NCBI RefSeq assembly: GCF_013373065.1
Contig: NZ_JABXIN010000008.1
Span: 95,166 to 137,770, forward strand
Length of the DNA: 42,605 nt
Reading direction: 5' to 3'
From: Algoriphagus sp.
GTDB taxonomy: Bacteria > Bacteroidota > Bacteroidia > Cytophagales > Cyclobacteriaceae
Shown here piece by piece: positions 17,401 through 25,682 of this stretch. The notes beneath the pieces were generated by a model. That model was not told the DNA's origin and did no database searches. It saw only the letters and a program-made list of their open reading frames with translations. How positions within the stretch are numbered: the stretch's first letter is position 1; each line of letters begins with the position of its first letter. The translations under genes were made by a program, and so were the position numbers.

Positions 17401-18567
17401 ATGTCAGAATTGAAGCGCGTAGCCATCTTGGGTAGTACCGGTAGTATTGGTACACAGACCCTAGAGGTGATCCGTCAGCATCCTGAGGATTTTCAGGTGG
17501 AGGTGTTGACCGCTCAAAATAATTGCGAATTATTGATTCAGCAGGCCTTGGAGTTTCAGCCCAATGCGGTTGTCATCACCAATGAAGCCAAATACCAAGT
17601 GGTCAAGGATGCGTTGATTCCACATGATATCAAAGTTTTTGCTGGCCCCAAAGCATTGGCTCAGGTGGTGGAAATGGAAACCATCGATGTGGTATTGACT
17701 GCATTGGTAGGTTATTCAGGATTAATTCCTACCGTTCATGCTATCCGTGCTGGAAAACAAATTGCCCTGGCTAACAAGGAAACCTTGGTTGTTGCGGGAG
17801 AAATCATCACCCAGTTAGCAAAAGAAAACGCGGTAAATATTTACCCAGTAGATTCTGAGCATTCAGCAATTTTTCAATGCTTGGTGGGTGAGTGGCATAA
17901 TCCAATTGAAAAAATCATTTTAACTGCATCGGGAGGACCTTTCAGGGGGAAGGACCGGGAGTTTCTTCAATCGGTTACCAAAGAACAAGCCTTGAAGCAT
18001 CCTAACTGGGATATGGGAGCAAAAATCACGATTGATTCTGCTTCTTTGATGAATAAAGGTTTGGAAGTAATTGAAGCCAAATGGTTGTTTGGCTTATCGA
18101 CCGATCAAATTGAGGTAGTAGTTCATCCCCAAAGCATCATTCATTCTCTGGCGCAGTTTGAGGACGGATCAATCAAAGCACAACTCGGGCTTCCGGATAT
18201 GCGTATTCCTATTCAGTTTGCTTTAAGCTACCCACATCGTCTCAAAAGTGATTTTGAGCGATTTGATTTCTTAAATTATCCCAATTTGACTTTTGAACAA
18301 CCTGATTTGAAAACATTCAGGAACCTTCAACTGGCTTTTGATGCTTTGCAGAAAGGAGGAAATGCCCCTTGTATGCTTAATGCAGCCAATGAAATAGCGG
18401 TGGAGGCTTTTCTGAAAGATCAAATTGGATTTTTGAAAATGTCCGAGTTGATTGAAGATGCAATGAATCGGGCGGAGTTTATCAGCCATCCGAGTTTGGA
18501 TGATTATGTAGCCAGTGATGAGCAAGTGCGAGTGATTTCTAAAGAATTAATAAAACAGTACAAATAA
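17401..18567 (+). CDS. dxr: 1-deoxy-D-xylulose 5-phosphate reductoisomerase
   Basis: A 388-residue NADPH enzyme of the MEP isoprenoid pathway that converts DXP to 2-C-methyl-D-erythritol 4-phosphate. The N-terminal nucleotide motif is GSTGSIGTQTL. The central ALANKETLVVAGE and the metal-binding region PVDSEHSAIFQCL are intact, followed by the flexible-loop segment ASGGPFRG and the conserved ASLMNKGLEVIEA. Length is normal. The TAA stop shares its last base with the rseP ATG (TAATG), so the pair is translationally coupled, an order common in this phylum. Homologues are also named ispC. Confidence 0.97.
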   Translation: MSELKRVAILGSTGSIGTQTLEVIRQHPEDFQVEVLTAQNNCELLIQQALEFQPNAVVITNEAKYQVVKDALIPHDIKVFAGPKALAQVVEMETIDVVLTALVGYSGLIPTVHAIRAGKQIALANKETLVVAGEIITQLAKENAVNIYPVDSEHSAIFQCLVGEWHNPIEKIILTASGGPFRGKDREFLQSVTKEQALKHPNWDMGAKITIDSASLMNKGLEVIEAKWLFGLSTDQIEVVVHPQSIIHSLAQFEDGSIKAQLGLPDMRIPIQFALSYPHRLKSDFERFDFLNYPNLTFEQPDLKTFRNLQLAFDALQKGGNAPCMLNAANEIAVEAFLKDQIGFLKMSELIEDAMNRAEFISHPSLDDYVASDEQVRVISKELIKQYK

Positions 18568-19883
18568 TGGATACTTTGATTATGGTGGGCCAACTTTTAC
18601 TGGGATTGTCTATCCTGGTAGGATTGCATGAGTTGGGGCACTTATTAACGGCCAAGCTTTTTGGCATGCGAGTAGAAAAATTTTCTATCGGTTTCCCTCC
18701 AAAGATTGCAGGCTTTCAATGGGGAGAGACTGAATATTCGATTGGAGCGATCCCTTTGGGAGGATTTGTGAAGATATCTGGAATGGTAGATGAATCCATG
18801 GATACCGCTCAGTTAGCCTCAGAACCTCAACCTTGGGAATTTCGGGCGAAGCCAGCTTGGCAACGCCTAATTGTTATGCTAGGAGGTATTATCGTGAATG
18901 TGATTACCGGAATAATCATTTTTGTGGTTTTAGTTTACAATAACGGTGAAACCTATTTTTCTAGAGATCAAATTCTTGAAAATGGCATCATAGCCTATGA
19001 GTATGGAGAATCTATCGGCTTAAAAACAGGTGATAAAATTGTTGATGTAAATGGTCAGCCTTATCAGAGTATCAATGAGTTGAGCAGTGGTAGTGTTTTA
19101 CTTGCCGAGAACGGTTATTACACAGTCGATCGTAATGGAGAGCAAGTGAAAGTGGAAATCCCTCGTGGTTTTATCAATACCTTCAATTCAGAAGAAGCTT
19201 TTGCAAAGTTTGTTTCTATTCGAGTTCCATTTGACATTTTGGATGTAGCCCCTGATGGTGCTGCGGAAAAGGCTGGTTTGGAACAGGGAGATAAAATCCT
19301 AGCGGTGAACGGAGAATCGGTTCATTATTTTGATGAGCTTCAAGCGGCATTGGCAGCATTAAAAAATCAGGAAGCGGAATTAGTTGTGGAATCCAATGGC
19401 GTCCAGGATACGCTTGCGGTCCCTGTTTCTGCGGAAGGTACAATCGGCATTGCAGCAAATCCATTAATTGAGCCTGTAAGAAGGAAATATGGGTTTTCAG
19501 AGGCCTTGTCAAAAGGTACGGAACGTGCTTTTAGTGTAGTCATTATAAATGCAAAGGCCTTGGGCAAAATGTTTACAGGAGAGGTTTCTGTGAAGAATGT
19601 AAGTGGCCCTATTGGAATGGCTAAAATTTATGGAGACTCTTGGGATTGGGGGAAGTTTTGGAGTATTACAGGTTTAATTTCCATGATTTTGGCTTTTATG
19701 AATCTGCTTCCTATTCCAGCATTGGATGGAGGGCATGTGATGTTTTTATTGTATGAAATGGTTTCTGGCAGAGCTCCTTCAGATCGGTTTTTGGAAAACG
19801 CTCAAAAAGTAGGCATGGCTATTTTATTGGTTTTGATGGTTTTTGCCATCGGGAATGATATCTTGAAATTTATCACAGGCTAA
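18567..19883 (+). CDS. rseP: RIP metalloprotease RseP (site-2 protease family)
   Basis: A 438-residue inner-membrane zinc protease that cuts transmembrane segments, classically of anti-sigma factors. The zinc motif HELGH is at 21-25 in the first membrane span, and the third ligand is in LDGGH (386-390) near the C-terminus. Two PDZ-like segments lie in the periplasmic part: GLKTGDKIVDVNGQPY and GLEQGDKILAVNGESV, so it is the two-PDZ E. coli-like form. It overlaps dxr by one base and ends before a strong terminator. The anti-sigma substrate is not in the window. Confidence 0.95.
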   Translation: MDTLIMVGQLLLGLSILVGLHELGHLLTAKLFGMRVEKFSIGFPPKIAGFQWGETEYSIGAIPLGGFVKISGMVDESMDTAQLASEPQPWEFRAKPAWQRLIVMLGGIIVNVITGIIIFVVLVYNNGETYFSRDQILENGIIAYEYGESIGLKTGDKIVDVNGQPYQSINELSSGSVLLAENGYYTVDRNGEQVKVEIPRGFINTFNSEEAFAKFVSIRVPFDILDVAPDGAAEKAGLEQGDKILAVNGESVHYFDELQAALAALKNQEAELVVESNGVQDTLAVPVSAEGTIGIAANPLIEPVRRKYGFSEALSKGTERAFSVVIINAKALGKMFTGEVSVKNVSGPIGMAKIYGDSWDWGKFWSITGLISMILAFMNLLPIPALDGGHVMFLLYEMVSGRAPSDRFLENAQKVGMAILLVLMVFAIGNDILKFITG

Positions 19884-19911
19884 GGTCTCCTTTTGAAGTT
19901 ATCAAATACTT

Positions 19912-19940
19912 AAAACCGAGCCGATCAGCTCGGTTTTTTT
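19912..19940 (+). terminator. Rho-independent terminator after rseP
   Basis: AAAACCGAGC / GCTCGGTTTT, a perfect stem with loop CGATCA (19922-19927), then T tract to 19940. Confidence 0.93.
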
Positions 19941-19945
19941 GACTC

Positions 19946-19958
19946 TGCCAATATGACC
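19946..19958 (+). promoter_or_regulatory. Dyad element upstream of the lon promoter (possible enhancer-binding site)
   Basis: TGCCAATATGACC fits TGNCA-N3-TGNCA at 7 of 8 fixed positions. Its centre (19952) is 19 bp from the GG of the -24 element at 19971. A similar dyad sits 20 bp before the hsp20 -24 element. The role as a sigma-54 activator site is inferred. Confidence 0.45.
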
Positions 19959-19969
19959 CTATTTGTCTT

Positions 19970-19985
19970 TGGCATACCCCTTGAA
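19970..19985 (+). promoter_or_regulatory. Candidate sigma-54 (-24/-12) promoter for lon
   Basis: TGGCATACCCCTTGAA matches TGGCACG-N4-TTGCW at 9 of 12 fixed positions with correct spacing; the -12 GC reads GA. It lies directly after the rseP terminator, 82 bases before the lon ATG. Confidence 0.5.
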
Positions 19986-20040
19986 CTTCTCTTGGCGCTA
20001 CGAAGAAATGAGTGGTATAAATTAAAAATTCGCATTAAAC

Positions 20041-20065
20041 CGACAGCTTGTCTGTCAAAATGTCT
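20041..20065 (+). promoter_or_regulatory. Tandem dyads just before the lon start codon
   Basis: CGACAGCTTGTCT (20041-20053) and TGTCAAAATGTCT (20053-20065) fit TGNCA-N3-TGNCA at 6 and 7 of 8 fixed positions and share one base, so their centres are 12 bp apart. GACAG/CTGTC also forms a hairpin with a 5-base loop. They end 2 bases before the ATG and could bind a regulator or affect translation. Confidence 0.4.
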
Positions 20066-20067
20066 AT

Positions 20068-22545
20068 ATGAGTCAATTCGAAAAATCCTTATTTGAAAAT
20101 CTGATCGTAGGTGATTATGCCAATGAAGGTGATTTGATCCAACTGATCACTGATGAGGAGGATGGTCAACAAGGTACAGAAAATCTTAAAGAGCAAATCC
20201 CGATTTTATCGGTTAGAAATACTGTCTTATTTCCTGGGGTGGTGATTCCTATTACGGTAGGTCGTCAGCGATCCATAAAACTGGTGAAAAAGGCCCAAAA
20301 GGGAGATAAATTAGTAGGGGTTTGCGCTCAAATAAATCCGAACGTGGATGATCCGAGTTGGGAAGATATCTACCAAGTGGGGACGGTGGCCAAAATCATT
20401 AAAATGATTGTTTTGCCAGATGGAAATACTACCATCATTATCCAGGGTAAGAAGCGATTCCAAATTGAGGAGCAAGTCACGGAGGATCCCTACTTTGTGG
20501 CTAATGTCAAGTACCTTGAAGAGAGTTTCCCAAAGTCCTCCAAGCGATTGAAAGCCTTGGAAGAATCCTTAAAGGAAGCTGCTACACGGATTTTGCACCT
20601 CAACCCTGAGATTCCTCGTGAAGCCCAAGTGGCTTTGGATAATATTGATAATACGCCTTTTTTAACGCATTTTCTTTCCTCGAATATCAATGCTTCGGTA
20701 GAGTCCAAACAGCGATTACTTGAAATCAATGATGGCGTTGAACGAGCTACCTTACTGCTCGAATTCATGCTGAAGGATATTCAAATGTTGGAACTTAAGT
20801 CTGAGATTCAGAAAAAAGTTCATACAGATATTGATCAGCAGCAGCGAGATTATTTTCTGCGGCAGCAGATGAAAGTCCTTCAAACGGAATTGGGCGAAGA
20901 AGGTCCCGAAAAAGAGGTGGAAGATTTGCGCGCTCGAGGGGCTTTGAAAAATTGGCCACCTGAGGTTAAGAAGCATTTTGAAAAAGAATTGGATAAAATT
21001 CTTCGCATAAATCCTTCTGCTGCTGAATATCCAATAGCTCTAAACTATGCGGAAACCATGGTTGAGTTGCCTTGGAATGAATTTACCCAAGATAACTTTG
21101 ATCTAAAACATGCCCGAAAGGTGCTGGATGCAGATCACTTTGGTTTGGAGAAAGTTAAAGATCGAATCATCGAATATTTGGCAGTATTGAAATTGAAGCA
21201 GGATCTGAAAGGTCCTATTCTTTGCTTGTATGGACCTCCTGGAGTAGGGAAAACATCTCTTGGAAGATCTATTGCTGCTGCTTTAGGTAGAAAATATATT
21301 CGGATGTCCTTGGGAGGATTGCACGATGAGGCCGAGATCAGAGGCCATCGGAAGACCTACGTGGGTGCCATGCCTGGTAAAATCATCCAAAATATGAAGA
21401 AGGTGAAGACTTCTAATCCTGTATTCGTATTGGATGAGATCGATAAACTTTCTTCTGATTTCCGTGGCGACCCAAGTTCGGCTTTTCTTGAGGTCTTAGA
21501 TCCAGAGCAAAATTTTGCCTTCATGGATAATTTCCTGGAGGTTGAATATGATTTGAGTAAGGTCCTATTTATTGCTACTGCAAACTCCTTAGATACCATA
21601 CAGCCTGCACTTCGGGATCGAATGGAAATCATCGAAGTAACCGGATATACCCAAGAGGAAAAGGTAGAGATTGCGAAGCGACACTTAGTTCCTAAGCAGC
21701 GTAAGGAACATGGTTTGAAAGCCAATCAAATTCGATTTGAAAAAGCTGCCTTAGTCAAAATTATTGAGGATTATACACGAGAATCCGGGGTTAGAAATTT
21801 GGAGCGTGCTATTGGTAAGGTCGTTCGATATGTCGCAAAATCCATCGCAATGGAAGAAGAATACGATCCTAAGATCAACGTGGAGACTGTTCGTAAAGTC
21901 TTGGGAGCAGAAATCTTCGATAAAGAAACCTATCAGGATAATTCCATCGCTGGAGTAGTCACTGGATTGGCTTGGACCAGTGTTGGAGGTGAAATCCTAT
22001 TTATTGAATCCAGTTTGAGTCGCGGGAGAGGGAAGCTAACGCTCTCCGGTCAATTGGGTGAGGTGATGAAAGAATCTGCCATGACTGCTCTTTCTTATCT
22101 CAAATCAAGAGCTGAAGAATTGGGAATTGATCATCGCATTTTCGATCAGTATGATTTACACATTCACGTTCCCGCTGGGGCAGTTCCAAAAGATGGTCCA
22201 TCTGCGGGAATAACGATGTTGACAGCTATGGCTTCCGTATATACGCAGCGCAAAGTGAAGTCCAAGCTAGCGATGACAGGTGAAATCAGTTTAATTGGTA
22301 AAGTTTTACCAGTTGGCGGTATTAAAGAAAAGATTTTGGCTGCCAAGCGAGCAGGTATTCGGGAGATTATACTTTGCCGAAGGAACAAAAGGGATATAGA
22401 CGAGATAAACGAAAACTATCTCAAAGGGCTTGAGTTTCACTTCGTGGATACCGTGAGTGAAGTTTTGGATATAGCCCTGCTAAAATCAAAAGTGGATCGT
22501 CCATTGCAGTTTTCTTTTGATAAAGAAAAGAAATCTAAAGACTGA
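20068..22545 (+). CDS. lon: ATP-dependent protease Lon
   Basis: An 825-residue AAA+ serine protease that degrades misfolded and regulatory proteins in the cytoplasm. The N-terminal substrate-binding domain starts IPILSVRNTVLFPGVVIPI. The ATPase has Walker A GPPGVGKTS and Walker B VFVLDEIDK. The protease domain has the Ser-Lys dyad: S712 in KDGPSAG and K755 in GGIKEK, 43 residues apart as in E. coli Lon (S679/K722). Length is slightly above E. coli Lon, mainly from an N-terminal extension of about 40 residues typical of this phylum. It is transcribed after its own candidate sigma-54 promoter, and hslU follows 61 bases downstream. Confidence 0.98.
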   Translation: MSQFEKSLFENLIVGDYANEGDLIQLITDEEDGQQGTENLKEQIPILSVRNTVLFPGVVIPITVGRQRSIKLVKKAQKGDKLVGVCAQINPNVDDPSWEDIYQVGTVAKIIKMIVLPDGNTTIIIQGKKRFQIEEQVTEDPYFVANVKYLEESFPKSSKRLKALEESLKEAATRILHLNPEIPREAQVALDNIDNTPFLTHFLSSNINASVESKQRLLEINDGVERATLLLEFMLKDIQMLELKSEIQKKVHTDIDQQQRDYFLRQQMKVLQTELGEEGPEKEVEDLRARGALKNWPPEVKKHFEKELDKILRINPSAAEYPIALNYAETMVELPWNEFTQDNFDLKHARKVLDADHFGLEKVKDRIIEYLAVLKLKQDLKGPILCLYGPPGVGKTSLGRSIAAALGRKYIRMSLGGLHDEAEIRGHRKTYVGAMPGKIIQNMKKVKTSNPVFVLDEIDKLSSDFRGDPSSAFLEVLDPEQNFAFMDNFLEVEYDLSKVLFIATANSLDTIQPALRDRMEIIEVTGYTQEEKVEIAKRHLVPKQRKEHGLKANQIRFEKAALVKIIEDYTRESGVRNLERAIGKVVRYVAKSIAMEEEYDPKINVETVRKVLGAEIFDKETYQDNSIAGVVTGLAWTSVGGEILFIESSLSRGRGKLTLSGQLGEVMKESAMTALSYLKSRAEELGIDHRIFDQYDLHIHVPAGAVPKDGPSAGITMLTAMASVYTQRKVKSKLAMTGEISLIGKVLPVGGIKEKILAAKRAGIREIILCRRNKRDIDEINENYLKGLEFHFVDTVSEVLDIALLKSKVDRPLQFSFDKEKKSKD

Positions 22546-22606
22546 TAGGAGTTTTATTTTATCTGAAAATCATAAAAAGGACGGTTACTTTTTAAAACAA
22601 AAAACT

Positions 22607-24001
22607 ATGAATCAAATACTTTCTTTGACTCCTCGGCAAATTGTCGCGGAATTAGATAAATATATAATTGGGCAAGGGGATGCTAAGCGAAATGTCGCTA
22701 TCGCCCTTCGGAATCGAATCCGAAGAATGATGGTCAAGACGGATATTCAAAAGGATATCGTTCCGAATAACATTCTCATGATCGGATCAACCGGTGTTGG
22801 TAAAACAGAAATTGCCAGACGGCTTGCTAAAGTTGCCCAAGCTCCCTTCACGAAAGTTGAAGCTTCCAAATTCACGGAGGTGGGGTATGTGGGCCGCGAT
22901 GTGGAAAGCATGGTTCGTGATTTGGTGGAGCAGGCGGTGCATCTAGTCCGGGAGGTGAAAAATGAAGGGGTGAAGGCCCGTGCTGCTGAAGCAGTTGAGG
23001 AGCAAATCTTAGATATTTTAATTCCTCCGGTTAAAGGAGCAGGTTTTCGAACAACTCCTGTTTCCACAACTTTGGAAGATGAACCATCTAACGATCAAGA
23101 ATTGAATGAGCGAACTCGAGAACGTTTTCGTGAAAAACTTCAAAAAGGTGAGCTAGACGATCGAAAAATTGAAATTAATGTCAAAGCTTCTTCTCCAGTG
23201 GGGATTGGTATGATCGGAAATGGAATGATGGATGATGCCAGCATGGCTGGACTTCAGGACATGATTTCAGGAATGATGCCTAAACGAACTAAAAAGAGAA
23301 AGGTAAGCATTGAAGAAGCTCGTAAAATCTTGCTCGAAGAAGAAATTTCAAAATTGATTGATTTTGATGAGGTAAAAGAGGAGGCTATTAAACTGGCTGA
23401 GAACAATGGGATCATTTTTATTGATGAGATCGATAAAATTGCATCTAAGTCTGGAAAAAATGGAGGAGGCCCTGATGTAAGCAGAGAAGGAGTGCAGCGC
23501 GACCTTCTTCCGATTGTAGAAGGTTCTTCAGTAAATACCAAATATGGGGTTATCAATACAGACCATATTTTATTCATTGCTGCGGGGGCTTTTCATGTAA
23601 GTAAACCTTCAGATCTGATTCCGGAATTGCAAGGGCGATTTCCCATCAGGGTCGAATTAAATAGCTTGACGCAGGAAGATTTTTCCAGAATTCTAAGAGA
23701 ACCGAAAAATGCCTTAACCAAGCAGTACCAGGCTTTATTTGAAGCCGAAGGGGTTTCGCTGGAATTTAATGATGAGGCTATTGAAGAAATTGCTCGTATC
23801 GCTTTCTTGATCAATCAAGAGGTAGAAAACATTGGTGCAAGAAGACTTCACACAGTTATGTCACATTTGCTTAATGATTTTCTGTTTGATGTACCTGATA
23901 GTATCGAGCCTAATTCTAAAATAATGATTACCAAAGAAATGGTTCAGGAGCGACTTAATAATTTGGTGAAGAATAGAGATCTTTCCCAGTACATTTTATA
24001 A
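22607..24001 (+). CDS. hslU: ATP-dependent protease ATPase subunit HslU
   Basis: A 464-residue AAA+ unfoldase that feeds the HslV peptidase. The ATG at 22607 gives MNQILSLTPRQIVAELDKYIIGQ, the family N-terminus; an earlier in-frame start at 22517 would overlap lon and add 30 unrelated residues. Walker A is GSTGVGKTE, the pore loop is GYVGRD, Walker B is [11 protein letters not shown], and the C-terminus ends LSQYIL, the tail that docks into HslV. The I-domain (roughly 110-250) contains a Met/Gly-rich stretch. hslV is not in the window, so the peptidase must be encoded elsewhere or be absent. The gene ends in a strong terminator and probably shares the lon transcript. Confidence 0.97.
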   Translation: MNQILSLTPRQIVAELDKYIIGQGDAKRNVAIALRNRIRRMMVKTDIQKDIVPNNILMIGSTGVGKTEIARRLAKVAQAPFTKVEASKFTEVGYVGRDVESMVRDLVEQAVHLVREVKNEGVKARAAEAVEEQILDILIPPVKGAGFRTTPVSTTLEDEPSNDQELNERTRERFREKLQKGELDDRKIEINVKASSPVGIGMIGNGMMDDASMAGLQDMISGMMPKRTKKRKVSIEEARKILLEEEISKLIDFDEVKEEAIKLAENNGIIFIDEIDKIASKSGKNGGGPDVSREGVQRDLLPIVEGSSVNTKYGVINTDHILFIAAGAFHVSKPSDLIPELQGRFPIRVELNSLTQEDFSRILREPKNALTKQYQALFEAEGVSLEFNDEAIEEIARIAFLINQEVENIGARRLHTVMSHLLNDFLFDVPDSIEPNSKIMITKEMVQERLNNLVKNRDLSQYIL

Positions 24002-24006
24002 GATTC

Positions 24007-24030
24007 AACCCCGGTTTTCCGGGGTTTTTT
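24007..24030 (+). terminator. Rho-independent terminator after hslU
   Basis: AACCCCGG-TTTT-CCGGGGTT followed by TTTT: an 8-bp perfect stem. Confidence 0.93.
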
Positions 24031-24078
24031 CTTTATAAAATGATATGAATTAAAGCGTTTTTGTATTTTTTTAATTTT

Positions 24079-24094
24079 TGGGACGATCCTTGCT
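24079..24094 (+). promoter_or_regulatory. Sigma-54 (-24/-12) promoter for the SDR gene
   Basis: TGGGACGATCCTTGCT matches TGGCACG-N4-TTGCW at 11 of 12 fixed positions, with GG (24080-24081) and GC (24092-24093) ten bases apart as required. Transcription would start near 24105, about 24 bases before the ATG. It is the best sigma-54 match in the window. No TGNCA-N3-TGNCA dyad was found in the short space back to the terminator. Confidence 0.68.
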
Positions 24095-24128
24095 AGGTAA
24101 AAGATTATCATCCTGATTTTCTTTACAT

Positions 24129-24863
24129 ATGAACAACTCTCTTGTCGTTATTACCGGTCATTCCAAAGGTTTAGGGAAAGCACTCATGCATCATTACCTG
24201 AACAAAGGGAAATTTGATGTCATCGGTATTTCCCGATCCAAATTGGACTTTGATTCACCTCGTCTTCAGCAGATTAGTTTAGACCTAGCTGATTTAGATG
24301 TTTTGAAAAATGAACTGGAGGATGTTTTTCCAAGAGGGGATTACAAAGAAATTATCTTGATCAACAATGCAGGGTGGATTGGAGAAATTAAGCCAATTGG
24401 GTCAATGCATCCAAAGGAAATGCGTGTTCAGGTAAATGTGAATCTCCTGGCGCCCATGTACTTGACCAATGCTTTTATTAGAGCTTATAAAGGTTACCCG
24501 GCAAAGAAATTAGTATGTAATATTTCATCAGGTGCAGCTACTCGACCCGTGGCTGGTTGGGGAGGATATTGCAGTACCAAAGCTGCTTTGGCCATGTTTA
24601 CTCAAGTGGCAAATAAAGAAAGTGGGACTTCAGAGTTCCGTTTTTTCAGTTTGGCACCAGGAATTGTTGATACAGATATGCAAAACGAGATCCGTCAAGC
24701 AGCTGAACAAGATTTTCCTGAATTAAAGAAATTCTTAGAGTTTAAAGAGCAGGATGAATTGGCGAATCCAGAGGAAGTAGCGAAGAAAATTGAATTTTTA
24801 CTCAGTAATCCAGAGCGATTCCCTGAAGTCACTCAAGACGTAAGGCAGTATGAAGTTTCCTAA
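24129..24863 (+). CDS. Short-chain dehydrogenase/reductase (sepiapterin reductase-like SDR)
   Basis: A 244-residue NAD(P)H oxidoreductase with the SDR fold. The cofactor motif TGHSKGLG is at 9-16, NNAG follows in the LINNAGWIG segment, and the active-site YxxxK is in GYCSTKAAL with the upstream Ser in NISSGA. The PG-motif region APGIVDTDMQ is present. The sequence resembles the YueD/sepiapterin-reductase branch, but the substrate cannot be told. It is preceded by a strong sigma-54-type promoter, unusual for a housekeeping SDR, and its stop overlaps the convergent SixA-like gene by 4 bases. Confidence 0.85.
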   Translation: MNNSLVVITGHSKGLGKALMHHYLNKGKFDVIGISRSKLDFDSPRLQQISLDLADLDVLKNELEDVFPRGDYKEIILINNAGWIGEIKPIGSMHPKEMRVQVNVNLLAPMYLTNAFIRAYKGYPAKKLVCNISSGAATRPVAGWGGYCSTKAALAMFTQVANKESGTSEFRFFSLAPGIVDTDMQNEIRQAAEQDFPELKKFLEFKEQDELANPEEVAKKIEFLLSNPERFPEVTQDVRQYEVS

Positions 24864-25351
24864 GCTTTCTTTTTAGGGTAATCTAAGTATATGAATTTTG
24901 CATTTTCAGGCTTGAAGTCAGCCCAAGATTTTGCTTCTGTTTGAAATCCACATATTCCTGCTGTAGGTAAATTGTCTAAAGCTACTCCGAGAAGATGAAT
25001 CAAACCATTCATGCCGGGGTTGTGTCCTATTAAAAAAAGACAATTGATTTCATCTTCTTGATGCTGAATGAAATCTAGATAGGTATGGGCTGAGGCATGA
25101 TACAGACCTTTTTCAAATTCGATTTTATCGAGCGGGTAGCTTAATTCTTTAGCGATAATTTTTGCGGTTTTTTTTGCGCGAAGGGCAGTCGAAGAACTGA
25201 TCTTATCAGGAAAAATACTATTGGACTTGAGGTGTTTTCCCATTCTTGGAGCATCCCGTAATCCTCTTGGGGCGAGTGGTCGATCATGGTCATTTGACCA
25301 AGGTTCTTCCCAAGATGATTTGGCATGACGGATAATGTAGACTTTCTTCAT
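24860..25351 (-). CDS. SixA-like histidine phosphatase
   Basis: A 163-residue phosphatase of the histidine (RHG) superfamily. The phosphate-pocket motif is RHAKSSW near the N-terminus, then NDHDRPLAPRGLRDAPRMGKHL, the typical SixA continuation, and the second histidine is in LIGHNPGMNGL. SixA of E. coli removes phosphate from phosphohistidine proteins; others act on small phosphate esters, so the target is open. The gene overlaps the SDR stop tail-to-tail by 4 bases. Upstream, 89 AT-rich bases separate it from the divergent cold-shock gene. Confidence 0.85.
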   Translation of the reverse strand: MKKVYIIRHAKSSWEEPWSNDHDRPLAPRGLRDAPRMGKHLKSNSIFPDKISSSTALRAKKTAKIIAKELSYPLDKIEFEKGLYHASAHTYLDFIQHQEDEINCLFLIGHNPGMNGLIHLLGVALDNLPTAGICGFQTEAKSWADFKPENAKFIYLDYPKKKA

Positions 25352-25440
25352 ATTTCAAAATAGAATTTTGAATTTTTTGATATTTATAAACAAATATTTA
25401 CATTACTTGCATATTCATTTACAATTTATATTAATTTATT

Positions 25441-25632
25441 ATGTTTACCGGTACAGTAAAATTTTACAATGAAGCCAAAGGATTCGGTTTTATCGTGGAC
25501 GATGAGTCTCAAAGTGATATCTTCGTTCATGCGACCGGATTGGTGGACAAAGTTGCCCAAAATGACAAAGTAACCTACGACGTCAAGGATGGCAAAAAAG
25601 GTCCTAATGCCATCAACGTCAAAAAAGCATAA
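25441..25632 (+). CDS. Cold-shock domain protein (CspA family)
   Basis: A 63-residue single cold-shock domain that binds single-stranded RNA and DNA. RNP1 is KGFGFIV and RNP2 is DIFVHA; the domain runs end to end. The 89-base upstream region is very AT-rich and has no long cold-shock 5' leader of the E. coli type visible. It ends before a strong terminator shared with the convergent channel gene. Confidence 0.95.
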   Translation: MFTGTVKFYNEAKGFGFIVDDESQSDIFVHATGLVDKVAQNDKVTYDVKDGKKGPNAINVKKA

Positions 25633-25654
25633 AGCATTTTTGAATTGAAAAACG

Positions 25655-25682
25655 AATCCCCGGAATTTCCGGGGATTTTTTT
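25655..25682. terminator. Bidirectional terminator between cold-shock and MscS genes
   Basis: AATCCCCGG-AATTT-CCGGGGATT with T tract to 25682 on the plus strand. The stem is followed by A/T-rich sequence on both strands and lies directly next to the stop of the minus-strand channel gene at 25681. Confidence 0.88.

Noticed and set aside
22517..22606. Upstream start of hslU overlapping lon
   Set aside because: The 30 extra residues do not fit the family, while ATG 22607 gives the standard N-terminus.
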